Part shown: one piece after another, positions 1-8,701 of the stretch
How positions within the stretch are numbered: the stretch's first letter is position 1
Layout of the letters: every line of letters begins with the position of its first letter
From: Candidatus Chloroploca sp. Khr17
Lineage (GTDB): Bacteria; Chloroflexota; Chloroflexia; Chloroflexales; Chloroflexaceae
Length of the DNA stretch: 64,000 nucleotides
NCBI RefSeq assembly: GCF_004138165.1
Contig: NZ_RYFF01000008.1
Location: 62,001 to 126,000 of the forward strand
Direction of reading: 5' to 3'
The notes under the pieces: model-generated
What the model saw: only the letters and a program-made list of their open reading frames with translations
Told to the model about the DNA's origin: nothing
The model's database searches: none
Made by a program: the position numbers and the translations under genes

Positions 1-388
1 GTTTGCCGATCGTCAGATCGGTGTACGGGCTGCCCACCCGATACCCATAGAGCGAATTATCCCAGGCGATAACACCAGAAAGCGCATAAGCATACGGGTC
101 GATCAAGAGTTTATGCGGATTAAAGCGATGGCCGTGGGCAGGCTGATAAGGGCCATAGACGCGATAGCCATAGAGTTGACCGGGGGCAAGACCGGGGAGG
201 TACCCATGCCAAATATCCTCGGTGCGTTCGGGCAAAACGATGCGCGTCAACTCACGAGGGGACGCAGCATCGGCAAAGAGACAGAGTTCCACCCGAGAAG
301 CATGGGCCGAAAAGAGGGCAAAATTAACCCCCTCGCCGTCCCAATGAGCCCCAAGTGGATAGGGTTTTCCAGGCCAGATCGAGGACAT
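1..388 (-). CDS. glgX: Glycogen debranching enzyme GlgX, N-terminal part (cut by window edge)
   Basis: Debranching alpha-1,6-glucosidase of glycogen/maltodextrin breakdown, cytoplasmic. The reverse-strand reading starts [20 protein letters not shown] and continues with [18 protein letters not shown], the N-terminal CBM48/isoamylase-N signature of GlgX and TreZ-type GH13 enzymes. It is followed by YGYRVYGPY and [14 protein letters not shown], which are highly typical of GlgX. About 129 codons are visible; the GH13 catalytic barrel lies beyond the left edge. The start ATG is 3 nt after the der stop codon, so the gene is probably co-transcribed with der. A TreZ/isoamylase relative cannot be fully excluded without the rest. 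Confidence 0.88.
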   Translation of the reverse strand, partial: MSSIWPGKPYPLGAHWDGEGVNFALFSAHASRVELCLFADAASPRELTRIVLPERTEDIWHGYLPGLAPGQLYGYRVYGPYQPAHGHRFNPHKLLIDPYAYALSGVIAWDNSLYGYRVGSPYTDLTIGK

Positions 389-391
389 AAG

Positions 392-1744
392 CTATGAATC
401 CTTATCCTTCTTCTCACGCGAGCGAAACACAATCACAATTGGCGTCCCGCCAAAACCATAGCGCTCACGGAGGCGATTTTCGAGATAGCGGCCATACGAC
501 CAGTGGACAAGATTGCCATCATTGGCAAAAAAGAGGAAGACCGGCGGTTCCACCTGGGGTTGCACCGCATAATAGAGCCGGAGATGGGCACCCTTCTGCA
601 CCGCCATCGGAGGCATATCAAGCACAGCCTGGCGCAGAAAGGCATTGAGTTCACCGGTGGGCACGCGTTTGATCCGTTGATCCTGGATCTCACGGGCAAG
701 TTGAACAATGCGTCCGGTGCGTTGCCCATCGAGTGCCGAGATGAAGAGCAACGGCGCATACGAAATAAACTTGAACGCCTCGCGCACGCGATCCTCAAAC
801 TCATAAAACGTCTGATTATCCTTCTCAAGCGCGTCCCACTTATTGACCAGAATAGCGACGCCCTTTTTCGCATCAAGGATCATCCCGGCGATATGGGTAT
901 CCTGGGCGGTCACGCCTTCCACCGCATCAATCAGGAGCAGGGCGACATCGCAGCGCTCGATCGCCCGGAGGGCGCGCAAGACCGCGTACTTCTCGATCCC
1001 CCGTTCGATCCGGCCCGAACGCCGGATCCCTGCGGTATCAATGAGCGTCACCGGCTCGCCATCAACCATAATCGTCGTATCAATGGCATCACGAGTTGTG
1101 CCGGGAACCTGCGAGACAACACTGCGCTCGGTGCCAACCAGGCGATTGATCAGGCTCGACTTGCCCACATTCGGGCGCCCAACAATCGCAATGCGCAGAT
1201 GGCGCTCGGCCTCTTCTTCGATGGGGCGCTCGGGCAACAGCTCAACGAGGCGATCAAGCACATCGCCCGTTCCGAGGCTATGAAAGGCGCTCATCGGAAT
1301 CGGATCACCGAGGTTGAGTTCATAAAACTCAACCGCGTCGAGCGAGCGTTCAACGCTATCGCACTTATTGACCGCAAGCACAACACGCCCAGCCATCGGA
1401 CGCAAAATCTCGGCAACCTCACGATCAGCCGTCGTCAACCCATCGCGGCCGTCCACCATAAAAATCATCGCATCGGCCTGATCAATCGCCAGCGTGGCCT
1501 GTTCACGCGTCCGGCGGGCCAACTCTTCACTGGGAAGCTCAGGATCATCGCGGCCAAAGAGCAAACCTGCGGTATCAACAACGGTAAAATCGCATCCATT
1601 CCAGAAACTCTCGCCATAGAGGCGATCCCGGGTTGTGCCGGGTTCATCTTCAATAATTGCACGTCGCTCACCAATCAACCGGTTAAAAAAGGTTGATTTA
1701 CCGACATTTGGCCGCCCGATGATCGCGACGATTGGTTTTGCCAT
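392..1744 (-). CDS. der: Ribosome-assembly GTPase Der (EngA)
   Basis: Tandem-domain GTPase needed for 50S ribosome maturation. Both G domains are complete: GRPNVGKS near residue 10 and again near residue 190, DTAG in each, and NKCD / NKWD G4 motifs. A KH-like C-terminal domain follows and ends in a Lys-rich tail. The reading frame extends 14 codons further upstream, but the start at 1744 (MAKPIVAIIGRPN) is preceded by GGAGGT at a 6-nt spacing and gives the normal N-terminus. A minus-strand TATAAT lies about 40 nt upstream of the start. Length of about 450 aa is normal for the family. glgX follows immediately. Confidence 0.97.
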   Translation of the reverse strand: MAKPIVAIIGRPNVGKSTFFNRLIGERRAIIEDEPGTTRDRLYGESFWNGCDFTVVDTAGLLFGRDDPELPSEELARRTREQATLAIDQADAMIFMVDGRDGLTTADREVAEILRPMAGRVVLAVNKCDSVERSLDAVEFYELNLGDPIPMSAFHSLGTGDVLDRLVELLPERPIEEEAERHLRIAIVGRPNVGKSSLINRLVGTERSVVSQVPGTTRDAIDTTIMVDGEPVTLIDTAGIRRSGRIERGIEKYAVLRALRAIERCDVALLLIDAVEGVTAQDTHIAGMILDAKKGVAILVNKWDALEKDNQTFYEFEDRVREAFKFISYAPLLFISALDGQRTGRIVQLAREIQDQRIKRVPTGELNAFLRQAVLDMPPMAVQKGAHLRLYYAVQPQVEPPVFLFFANDGNLVHWSYGRYLENRLRERYGFGGTPIVIVFRSREKKDKDS

Positions 1745-1784
1745 AAGAACCTCCATGCGCCCGTCTGGCGCAGACTCTCGTGGC

Positions 1785-1790
1785 ATTATA
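1785..1790 (-). promoter_or_regulatory. Candidate -10 element for der-glgX
   Basis: A perfect TATAAT on the minus strand lies about 40 nt upstream of the chosen der start. No convincing -35 is seen at 16-18 nt, so this is a -10 match only. Confidence 0.4.
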
Positions 1791-1852
1791 CCAAAAGCAT
1801 CTCATCTGTGCGGCGCGGGGGGGGGTGGGGCCTGCGGCCCCAAAGAAAAAAA

Positions 1853-1903
1853 GTTCTTCTGGGGAACGATGCCAGCTTTGCTGGCATCGTTCCCCAGAAG
1901 AAC
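1853..1903 (-). terminator. Long perfect hairpin downstream of the thioredoxin-TPR gene
   Basis: Perfect 24-bp inverted repeat (1853-1876 with 1880-1903), 3-nt loop TTT, apex GCCAGC/GCTGGC. It sits 22 nt downstream of the stop of the minus-strand thioredoxin-TPR gene and before der, so it probably ends the former transcript. It is a member of the hairpin family described in the findings. Confidence 0.7.
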
Positions 1904-1925
1904 CTAGGGTTTGAGGACGACAGCC

Positions 1926-2789
1926 CTAAAACAAAGCATTCGCCAGTTTACGCCGATAGGCAGGCACCAGCGGATGCTCATCACCGAGCAACGCAAAGAG
2001 ACCAAGCAACGCTTTGCGCGCACCATCATCGTAGAACGTACGGTCACGCATCACAATCGCCAGCAGATCATCCATGGCACTGCTGTAGTCACCACGCCGT
2101 ACCGCCTGGGACGCCTGATGGTAACGCAAGACCAATTCCGAAGGCGGGGTATCGGCAGGCATGTCAGCGAAAAAATCCTTCAAGGGGAGAGCCGCCTGCG
2201 CTCGTGCAAAAAACGGCGAGCCCGCTGGCACCTGGCGTAAGGTTTCGAGGCCCTCGGATTCACCCTGGAACATCAACAACCGCCCGAGCGCAAACAAGGC
2301 CTCGGCATCATCGGGGTCATCGCCAAGAATGAGGCGATAGCGCGCAATCGCCCCCTGGGGATCAGTCGTTTCGAGATCGCGGGCCGCCTCAAGCAGCGAA
2401 CCACCTGGAGCGCTCGGTTCACCAACAAAGCCCTTGAGCCAGGTGCGCACCTGTGACTCGGGCAACGCGCCAACAAACTGCTCGACGACCTGACCATTAC
2501 TGACCGCCATCACCGCCGGAATGCTCTGCACACGAAACGCCTGCGCAAGCCGCTGGTTCTCATCAACATTGACTTTGGCGAGAATCCAGGCCCCCTTTGC
2601 TTCCGCAGCGAGCCGTTCGAGGGTCGGGCCAAGCGTGCGACACGGGCCACACCAGGGTGCCCAGAAGTCAATCACGATGGGGACTTCGCGTGAGCGCTCG
2701 ATCACTTCCTGTTGAAAATTGCGCTCATTCACCTCAACAGTGCCCGCCTTGCCTGCTTCGCCGGGCTGCTTCGTCATACCGCTCAACAT
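1926..2789 (-). CDS. cnoX: Thioredoxin-like TPR protein (CnoX/YbbN type)
   Basis: Cytoplasmic thioredoxin-fold co-chaperone. Residues about 18-120 form a thioredoxin domain with an intact WAPWCGPC active site and the cis-Pro segment VQSIPAV. A TPR-like helical region follows (ARYRLILGDDPDDAEALFALG) and then the C-terminal YbbN-type domain. The 287-aa length matches the CnoX/YbbN family, in which the thioredoxin domain is coupled to TPRs and cooperates with DnaK/GroEL. Unlike E. coli YbbN it keeps both cysteines, so it may be redox-active. The start at 2789 is supported by GGAGGAAG upstream. Flanking hairpins isolate it as a single-gene unit. Confidence 0.88.
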   Translation of the reverse strand: MLSGMTKQPGEAGKAGTVEVNERNFQQEVIERSREVPIVIDFWAPWCGPCRTLGPTLERLAAEAKGAWILAKVNVDENQRLAQAFRVQSIPAVMAVSNGQVVEQFVGALPESQVRTWLKGFVGEPSAPGGSLLEAARDLETTDPQGAIARYRLILGDDPDDAEALFALGRLLMFQGESEGLETLRQVPAGSPFFARAQAALPLKDFFADMPADTPPSELVLRYHQASQAVRRGDYSSAMDDLLAIVMRDRTFYDDGARKALLGLFALLGDEHPLVPAYRRKLANALF

Positions 2790-2857
2790 AAAACTTCCTC
2801 CGCAAATCTTGCTTATCTTCCTTTTATGCTCGAGCTATCGCTCTGATATCTCGCCCA

Positions 2858-2902
2858 CATCCTGACCAACAGGCCAAACTCGTTGGCCTGTTGGTCAGGA
2901 TG
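2858..2902 (-). terminator. Hairpin downstream of the pseudokinase gene
   Basis: Perfect 20-bp stem (2858-2877 with 2883-2902) with 5-nt loop ACTCG, 68 nt beyond the kinase-like gene and upstream of the thioredoxin-TPR gene. The apex is AGGCCAA/TTGGCCT, a divergent version of the common core. A poly-C run follows at 2910-2917 on the plus strand. Confidence 0.6.
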
Positions 2903-2969
2903 GCCGATACCCCCCCCTAGTATAGCAGATTTTTCGCTCGACGGGACACGTCTGCGGTGACGTGGTGCA

Positions 2970-5900
2970 TTACCGCAAGACATCGATCCGTGGACGGACC
3001 CAGTAGATGCCTTGCGCCGTTGCGGGATCACTGGGGATGATGCGCATCGTCAACCGCCCCGGTTGGCCTGCAAACGCCGAAAGATCGGCAAAGATGGGCA
3101 AAAGTTCACCATCTGGTTCTTTGCTGACTTCAAAGATAAGTTCGTCGTTGAAGCGAATCGTCACCGTGATCGGTGAGCTCGTCACTTCTTCCGCAAAGCC
3201 AAGGCTACCCACCAGAATCTGGCCGCGGATGAGCGCAGGGATCGCGTATTCGCCCTGGATAAAGGCGTTCTCACCAGGCTGCGGGCGCACCAGGCTCTCG
3301 CTCAGCGGGGGCACGGTGTAGAGCAAGCCGCGATACTCAACCTCGTCTTCCAGGGTCGCATCGAGCAGATCAGCCCACCCCCCTTGACCCGCGTTGAACA
3401 AGGGGCGCCCAAAACGAACCGTGCCTTGCTCCGTGCTCCAGGCGGCATCGCGGGCCAGGCCTGCCAGATCAATCGTGCCAAACGAAGGCGGGACTTCGGT
3501 CGTCGGCGTCGGCAACGGCACGGGGGTGGCGGTTGAGAGCGGCACCGGCGTTGGTTCAGGCAGCGCTGTCGGCACCGCCGTTGGCTCCGGCAGTGCTGTC
3601 GGCACCACCGTTGGCTCCGGCACCGGGGTCGCGGTCGGCTCGGGCAGCGGGGTTGCCGTCGGTGGCGCAACTGTGACATAGATGATCGCGACCGTCTCTT
3701 GCGCCCCAGCAAACGCCCGCAGGGTAAAATCGGTGCTCTGTTCGGGACGGAATTCGCGCTGGCCTTGCGGTGGGACATCACCAAAACGATCAATCACAAT
3801 GCGCTCGGCCCCAATGACGCTCCACGTCACAACGACCACTCCCCCTGGCGCAATCAGATCGGGGGTTACGGTAAATTGTTGAATCGTCGGCGCACCAGGT
3901 TCAGGTGTGGGGAGCACGGTCGGCGGAAGAGCGGGGAGGGTCGCCGTGGCCGGTGGCAAGGTAGCCTCGTCGTCGCCTCGACTGGCAAAGAGCAACCCGG
4001 TGGCGAGCAGGCCAACGAGCACAATGGCCGCAAGCAAGGCGAGCGGCAACCAACCCGGCAGGCTCGCAAGGTGGACAAATTCAGCCTCGCTTACGAGCGG
4101 TGGGTCTTCTTCGCGTTCAGCACGGATCGTGAAACGCCGCGCCTGCGGGGCCCCAAAGAGCCGCCCGGCAGCTTCAACCGTCAGATTGACGCGTGCGGTC
4201 TCACCCGGATCAAGCCGAATTTCGTCGCGTTCAAGCACAAAACCGAGGGTTTCGTCTTCATCGGCAAAATTGAGCAGATAGAGAGCGGAGGCATTGCCAG
4301 TATTGCGCACCAGAATCTGATACCGGGCCGCTTTACGGCTCTCGTCACGAGGTGGCGTAATGCGCAGATCGCCCCCCGTATAAGGCAAGACGGTCCACCA
4401 CATCCGGGTGGTACTCGATTCACCCGTGCCACTGAGCGCACGAGCACGCAAGATAACGGTATAGTCCCCCGCTGGCGCCTCAGAGGAGCGTGGCACACTG
4501 ATCAGCAAAGAGGTCGTTGCCTGCGATCCAGGATCAAGCCGGAGAACCACCGCCTCACCGTCGCGCAGCCAGGCTCCGGGAACACCCTCAACGGTCAGCC
4601 GCACCTCTTCGCTGACCCGTCCGGTATTGGTCAAACGCACCGGCAGCACAACCGAGCTCCCCGGGGTCAGGGTAATCCGCTCTTGCTCAACGCGCACCTC
4701 AATGCGCCCCCCACCTGTTGCCATCGTTGGGGCCGTACCTGAAGCAACTGGCGCGGGCGACACAACTGGCACCGAACTCAACAGCGTCGGTTCGGGTTGC
4801 GACGCAATCCGCAGCGTAAATGGCCCCACGCGCAACGGGGCCTTGCCATCCCAGGGAACCGGGGTCTGCGGCGGCAGGCGCGCATCGTTGAGGCTGGTTC
4901 CATTGCTTGAGCCAAGATCCGTAAGGGTATACCCGATCGCCGTACGCTCGATGCGAAGATGATCGCGTGAGACCTGCGGATGATCGAGAAAGAGGCGGTG
5001 CTCGGGCGCGCGACCGGCAACCATTGCGCCAATTGGCACCTCGATTTCGCGCAGCACGCCACCCTGCGAGCCAATAATCTGCAAACGCGGGAGGGGGGCA
5101 TCTTCAAGGGGGGCGGTAATCCGTACGGTTGGCGCATCAGCCCGGCCAGGCAGCGCATAGCGCCCCGGCTCGGTCTGAGCCTCGGAGGATCGAGGCGCTG
5201 CCGCCGGTGCCGAGCCAACGGCACGGAGCGTCGCCGCAAGGGCAATCGCGTCGGGGAAACGATCCTCGGGGCGCTTGGCAAGACACCGGAGCACAATGGC
5301 CTCGACTTCAGCGGGAAGTTGCGGACGCACCATTCGTGGTGGCACAGGTTGCGTACGCAGATGTTTGGGAATGGCCGCCTCGACGGTATCAACCCGGAAA
5401 GGCGGCACGCCCACCAGGATTTCGTAGAGGATCACCCCAAACGTATAGATATCCGAGCGCCCATCAAGCACCTGACCGCGACACTGTTCAGGCGAAAGAT
5501 AGGCTGGCACAACAAACGCCTCTTCGGGCAACACCGCCGCCAGGCCAGCCTCAGCCACTTTGAGCAACGTGGGCGGCCCGGACTCCCCTACCTCAACCAG
5601 CAGACTCTCGGGCCTAAGCGCACCGTGCAGCAGGCCATTGGCATGAAGATGGGCAAGGCCATCAGCGACCTGAGCCATCAGATGCAACCAGACCTCAAGC
5701 GACAACTGATCGCGCACGGGAGAGCCAAGCAAGTCCCGCAGACTCCCGCCGTTCAGCATCTCACCAGCGAGGTAGACGCGGTCAAGCGCTTCATCAATAT
5801 CATAGATCGCGGCCAGATTGGCATGGCCTAGCGCCGCCACTTCACGGAGCACGGCCAAGAGGCGAGGCTGCAAGCCGGGGCGGGCGAGTGACGCCGGGTC

Positions 5901-6029
5901 AAAGATCTTGAGCCGGGTGGATCGCCCGAGGCGAAGATGGCTGGCACGATAGACCGGACCCGTTGCCCCAGCAAAAAGCAGTTCTTCTACCTGATAATCA
6001 CCAAAAATCTGCCCAACCAGATCTGTCAT
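2970..6029 (-). CDS. Membrane-anchored Ser/Thr pseudokinase with FHA domain
   Basis: Order: kinase-like fold (residues about 8-290), FHA domain (about 315-410, with GRAPEHRLFLDHPQVSRDHL and LGSSNGTSLN), a NEW3/CARDB-like beta domain, one membrane helix near residue 670 (LPLALLAAIVLVGLLATGLL), then an outside region with Ala/Pro/Thr repeats and a C-terminal beta-rich domain. The VAIK Lys is kept (K41). The catalytic loop reads HGALRPES instead of HRDLKPEN, and DFG reads EAG, so both essential Asp are lost; a sensor or scaffold role is inferred. The start at 6029 (MTDLVGQIFGDYQVEELL) has GAAGGAAG upstream; longer readings lack support. The stop codon is 68 nt before a hairpin. Confidence 0.85.
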   Translation of the reverse strand: MTDLVGQIFGDYQVEELLFAGATGPVYRASHLRLGRSTRLKIFDPASLARPGLQPRLLAVLREVAALGHANLAAIYDIDEALDRVYLAGEMLNGGSLRDLLGSPVRDQLSLEVWLHLMAQVADGLAHLHANGLLHGALRPESLLVEVGESGPPTLLKVAEAGLAAVLPEEAFVVPAYLSPEQCRGQVLDGRSDIYTFGVILYEILVGVPPFRVDTVEAAIPKHLRTQPVPPRMVRPQLPAEVEAIVLRCLAKRPEDRFPDAIALAATLRAVGSAPAAAPRSSEAQTEPGRYALPGRADAPTVRITAPLEDAPLPRLQIIGSQGGVLREIEVPIGAMVAGRAPEHRLFLDHPQVSRDHLRIERTAIGYTLTDLGSSNGTSLNDARLPPQTPVPWDGKAPLRVGPFTLRIASQPEPTLLSSVPVVSPAPVASGTAPTMATGGGRIEVRVEQERITLTPGSSVVLPVRLTNTGRVSEEVRLTVEGVPGAWLRDGEAVVLRLDPGSQATTSLLISVPRSSEAPAGDYTVILRARALSGTGESSTTRMWWTVLPYTGGDLRITPPRDESRKAARYQILVRNTGNASALYLLNFADEDETLGFVLERDEIRLDPGETARVNLTVEAAGRLFGAPQARRFTIRAEREEDPPLVSEAEFVHLASLPGWLPLALLAAIVLVGLLATGLLFASRGDDEATLPPATATLPALPPTVLPTPEPGAPTIQQFTVTPDLIAPGGVVVVTWSVIGAERIVIDRFGDVPPQGQREFRPEQSTDFTLRAFAGAQETVAIIYVTVAPPTATPLPEPTATPVPEPTVVPTALPEPTAVPTALPEPTPVPLSTATPVPLPTPTTEVPPSFGTIDLAGLARDAAWSTEQGTVRFGRPLFNAGQGGWADLLDATLEDEVEYRGLLYTVPPLSESLVRPQPGENAFIQGEYAIPALIRGQILVGSLGFAEEVTSSPITVTIRFNDELIFEVSKEPDGELLPIFADLSAFAGQPGRLTMRIIPSDPATAQGIYWVRPRIDVLR

Positions 6030-6116
6030 GCTTCTTCCTTCTTCAGCACATTGCGCTCCAACCAGAGGTAACAAGGTCATATCGGCCAGGCGCGACAACC
6101 GACGGACGTGTACAGT

Positions 6117-6731
6117 TTAACTTGCGGCACGCTCAAGCGTCAGCGCACGATACCGTACCAGATGCGCAGGCCGATCAATATCGAGGGCGAGGGTTGGTGA
6201 GTGATAGATCGTAACGTGCAGCCCACGTGCGGCAGCCTCGGCCTGATGGCGCATTGCACTTGCGAGGCCAAAAGAGAACGGAATAGACGCCTGAAGGCGC
6301 AAGCCGAGCGCATTGGTACCTTCGTTGGCGGCATCGGGGGCAATGACGACATCGGCTCCAGCGACCAGCATCGTCGTCATTGCCGTGGCATCCTCGGGCG
6401 TCATCAGCGGCACATCGCCCGGAACGACCAGCACCGCCTCGGCCCCGGCGGCAAACGCCGCAGTACGTGCCTGCTCAAGCGCCAGATTGAGTTCGCCCCC
6501 AACCTCGTGGAGCGCCAAAGCCCCCCAGCCTGCGCCAGCCTCAAGCACCACCGGGTCGGCACTGACCAACCAGATCACCTCGAGCCCAATCGCAGGATCA
6601 CGCAGGGTGCGCAAGACACGCTCGAGCATCTCGAGCACCAAGGCATGGCGCGCCGCCGGGGTCAGCACCTCGGCGAGGCGACTCTTCGCCTGATAGAGCG
6701 TCTTGACGGGCACGATCGCGTGGAACTTCAT
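6117..6731 (-). CDS. cofC: 2-phospho-L-lactate / phosphoenolpyruvate guanylyltransferase (CofC/FbiD)
   Basis: Activates a C3 phosphate (2-phospholactate or PEP) with GTP as the first step of building the F420 side chain. It starts MKFHAIVPVKTLYQAKSRLA, the diagnostic N-terminus of CofC, and carries VVPGDVPLMTPED, the nucleotidyltransferase acidic motif. About 204 aa, as expected. Its ATG overlaps the cofD stop (ATGA at 6728-6731), so the two are translationally coupled and their products act in sequence. The kinase-like gene begins about 87 nt downstream on the same strand and may share the transcript. Confidence 0.95.
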   Translation of the reverse strand: MKFHAIVPVKTLYQAKSRLAEVLTPAARHALVLEMLERVLRTLRDPAIGLEVIWLVSADPVVLEAGAGWGALALHEVGGELNLALEQARTAAFAAGAEAVLVVPGDVPLMTPEDATAMTTMLVAGADVVIAPDAANEGTNALGLRLQASIPFSFGLASAMRHQAEAAARGLHVTIYHSPTLALDIDRPAHLVRYRALTLERAAS

Positions 6732-7705
6732 CCGGCACCAGGGTTCGCGTCAAATGCAGGCTCATACCGCGCCTGGCGCACCTGATCCGCCAGCGCAAGC
6801 GTTACCGTAGCAAGATGGGCTTTTTCGGCGGGGCCACGCATAATCGTATCCGTGACCGCAACCTGAAGGCCGAGGGCCGCAATTGCGGGCACAAGGTCGG
6901 CATCAACCTGATCAATCACGATGCCATCAATCAGATCGGCGTAGGCGCGGGCCACCCCAAGCGCCGAGACCTCCATCCCCATCGCCTGCATCAGTGGTGC
7001 CGCTGGCCCCTTGATGGCCGCGCCACCGACAATCGGGCTCACCGCCACCACCGGCACCCGGGCCGAGCGGATGGCCTCACGCATCCCGGGGAGGCTGACA
7101 ATCGGGCCGACACTAACGACCGGATTGCTTGGCGCAAGCAAGATCGCCTTGGCCTCGGCACATGCCGCAAGCGCATCAGGGCTAGGCAGAGCCAACCCGG
7201 CGGCGTGGAGGCGCACCCCGGTCACGCGATCCTGGGCACGACGGCGGACAAAATACTCTTCAAAATGCATCTCGCCTGCGGGCGTCAGAATATTGGTTGG
7301 CGCGGGATCATCGCTCATCGGCACAAGCTTGACCGCCACTCCGAGCGCCTGGCGAAACTGATCGGCGATCGCGGTCAGCGAATGACCTTCACTCAGCAGC
7401 GCCGTACGCCGGATATGGAGGGCCAGATCGCGGTCGCCGAGCTTGAACCAGGTCGGCCCACCAAGGCGTCCGAGCCACTGCATACACTCATCGGTATCAC
7501 CAGCAATCCCCCAACCCTGCTCACGATCAATTAGATCGGCAAGCGTACACGTCACAATATCAAGATCGGGCGAAATCACCAACCCGTGCAACACAAAATC
7601 ATCACCTGTATTGACAACTGCCGTCACCGTCGCGGGTGGCACCACCTGCACCACCCCCTCAAGAAAACGCGCTGCGCCCACCCCGCCAGCGAGCACTGTG
7701 AGCAT
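6728..7705 (-). CDS. cofD: 2-phospho-L-lactate transferase CofD (FbiA)
   Basis: Transfers the activated C3 phosphate moiety to 7,8-didemethyl-8-hydroxy-5-deazariboflavin (Fo), giving (dehydro-)F420-0. It begins MLTVLAGGVGAARFLEG, the family's glycine-rich N-terminus, then VVNTGDDFVLHGLVISPD and GDRDLALHIRR, all CofD hallmarks, plus LAPSNPVVSVGPI. 325 aa is the usual length. The reading frame runs about 99 codons further upstream, but that part is repeat-derived. The start at 7705 has GAAGGATG in front. It is the first gene after a 223-bp gap that splits the F420 cluster into two transcription blocks. Confidence 0.95.
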   Translation of the reverse strand: MLTVLAGGVGAARFLEGVVQVVPPATVTAVVNTGDDFVLHGLVISPDLDIVTCTLADLIDREQGWGIAGDTDECMQWLGRLGGPTWFKLGDRDLALHIRRTALLSEGHSLTAIADQFRQALGVAVKLVPMSDDPAPTNILTPAGEMHFEEYFVRRRAQDRVTGVRLHAAGLALPSPDALAACAEAKAILLAPSNPVVSVGPIVSLPGMREAIRSARVPVVAVSPIVGGAAIKGPAAPLMQAMGMEVSALGVARAYADLIDGIVIDQVDADLVPAIAALGLQVAVTDTIMRGPAEKAHLATVTLALADQVRQARYEPAFDANPGAG

Positions 7706-7756
7706 ACTGCATCCTTCATCTCTAAAGCGAGCCACTGAAATCTGGCAAGAATGTAT

Positions 7757-7899
7757 TCTCTTGTACCTGTTCAGACTTGGGGTAAAGCACCACCCTGGGA
7801 GCACGGACGGCTCGCCCGCGCTGGTCTGGATGCGGGCGAGCCGCCCGCGCTCCCAGGAGAAGTGTGAACACTTACCTTCTCTTTGCATGGTACAAGAGA
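7757..7899. repeat. Composite inverted-repeat element inside the F420 cluster
   Basis: Outer 11-bp perfect arms TCTCTTGTACC (7757-7767) and GGTACAAGAGA (7889-7899), extendable with one indel to about 17 bp. They flank an inner GC-rich palindrome (about 7793-7857) whose arms read CCTGGGAGC...GCTCCCAGG with the sequence GCGGGCGAGCCGCCCGCGCT. The inner part recurs at about 12084-12142. No coding capacity. It separates the DUF5995 gene from cofD and accounts for most of this 223-bp gap. Clear flanking direct repeats were not found. Confidence 0.65.
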
Positions 7900-7928
7900 T
7901 ATGCATCAGGCGCAACCACACTTCTGGC

Positions 7929-8681
7929 TCAAAACATGCGCAAACGACGGAGCCAGCGCAAAGGGTAGCCAAACGCACGCGCCCCCAACGCACCACCATC
8001 AAGCATCAGACGCACCCGGCTCAACGCAATGGCATCGGTCTGGCGACGCAGCGTGAGGCGGGTAGGGAGATCGGGGGTATTGACAATGGTGATCGCTTGA
8101 CTCCAGACATCGGCGCGCCAATTGCGGATCAAGCGGGCCGTACACCACTCGTCAAGCGGGCCAGCCGCAAGATCAACAAACTGCATCAGGCGGGCATAGG
8201 GGGCAACAACCTCATCTTGCACACGATCAATCGTCTCACCAATCACCACATTGACCATGCCATGATCGTCAAAACGCAGCTTGCGCCCGAGGGGTGACAG
8301 ATCCGACCACTCTGGTTCAAGCATATCGGCGAGTACCTGTACCAGATCATAGTTAATATGGGCATTGATGCCAAGCAACAGATGGTTCATCAAAGGGGTT
8401 GTCGGTTCTTTCGCCAGATCAAAGGCATACTGCCAGACCACCGGCAGATCGACGGCAGCGTGATCATACGCTTCAAGGGCCGTGAAATAATAGCCCGCAA
8501 AATTATGGATCAGATCCGCGACCCAGGCTGGATCGTGAAAGCGCCCGTTCTCGACCCCCAGGATCATATTGTCGGTCATCCGTAGATAGCAAGCCAGGAA
8601 AACCGCACGCTGATCGCCAACGCTTTCCCAGGCGGCAATTTGCGTACCCATGCTTGCCGTAAGATCACCATCTCTCGTCAT
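7929..8681 (-). CDS. DUF5995 family protein
   Basis: About 250 aa, all-alpha in appearance, no signal peptide or membrane helix. Sequence features matching DUF5995 proteins are LACYLRMTDNMILGVENGRF, DPAWVADLIHNFAGYYF and MNHLLLGINAHINYDLVQVL. The last carries the His-Asn-Asp cluster typical of the family, which suggests a metal-binding or hydrolase-like helical bundle; the function is unknown. The start at 8681 (MTRDGDL) is chosen because GGAGGGAGGG lies upstream; the reading frame continues 10 codons further. It starts 20 nt after the nitroreductase stop, so it is in the F420 operon. A link to F420 is inferred from position only. Confidence 0.75.
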   Translation of the reverse strand: MTRDGDLTASMGTQIAAWESVGDQRAVFLACYLRMTDNMILGVENGRFHDPAWVADLIHNFAGYYFTALEAYDHAAVDLPVVWQYAFDLAKEPTTPLMNHLLLGINAHINYDLVQVLADMLEPEWSDLSPLGRKLRFDDHGMVNVVIGETIDRVQDEVVAPYARLMQFVDLAAGPLDEWCTARLIRNWRADVWSQAITIVNTPDLPTRLTLRRQTDAIALSRVRLMLDGGALGARAFGYPLRWLRRLRMF

Positions 8682-8701
8682 CGCCAGGCCCTCCCTCCAA
8701 G

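Noticed and set aside
503..1696. 397-codon open frame on the plus strand
   Set aside because: Antisense to der; no recognisable motif or ribosome-binding site.
3510..3665. Tandem minisatellite
   Set aside because: The repeats are codons of the Pro/Thr/Glu linker of the pseudokinase protein (VPTALPEPT type) and vary between copies.
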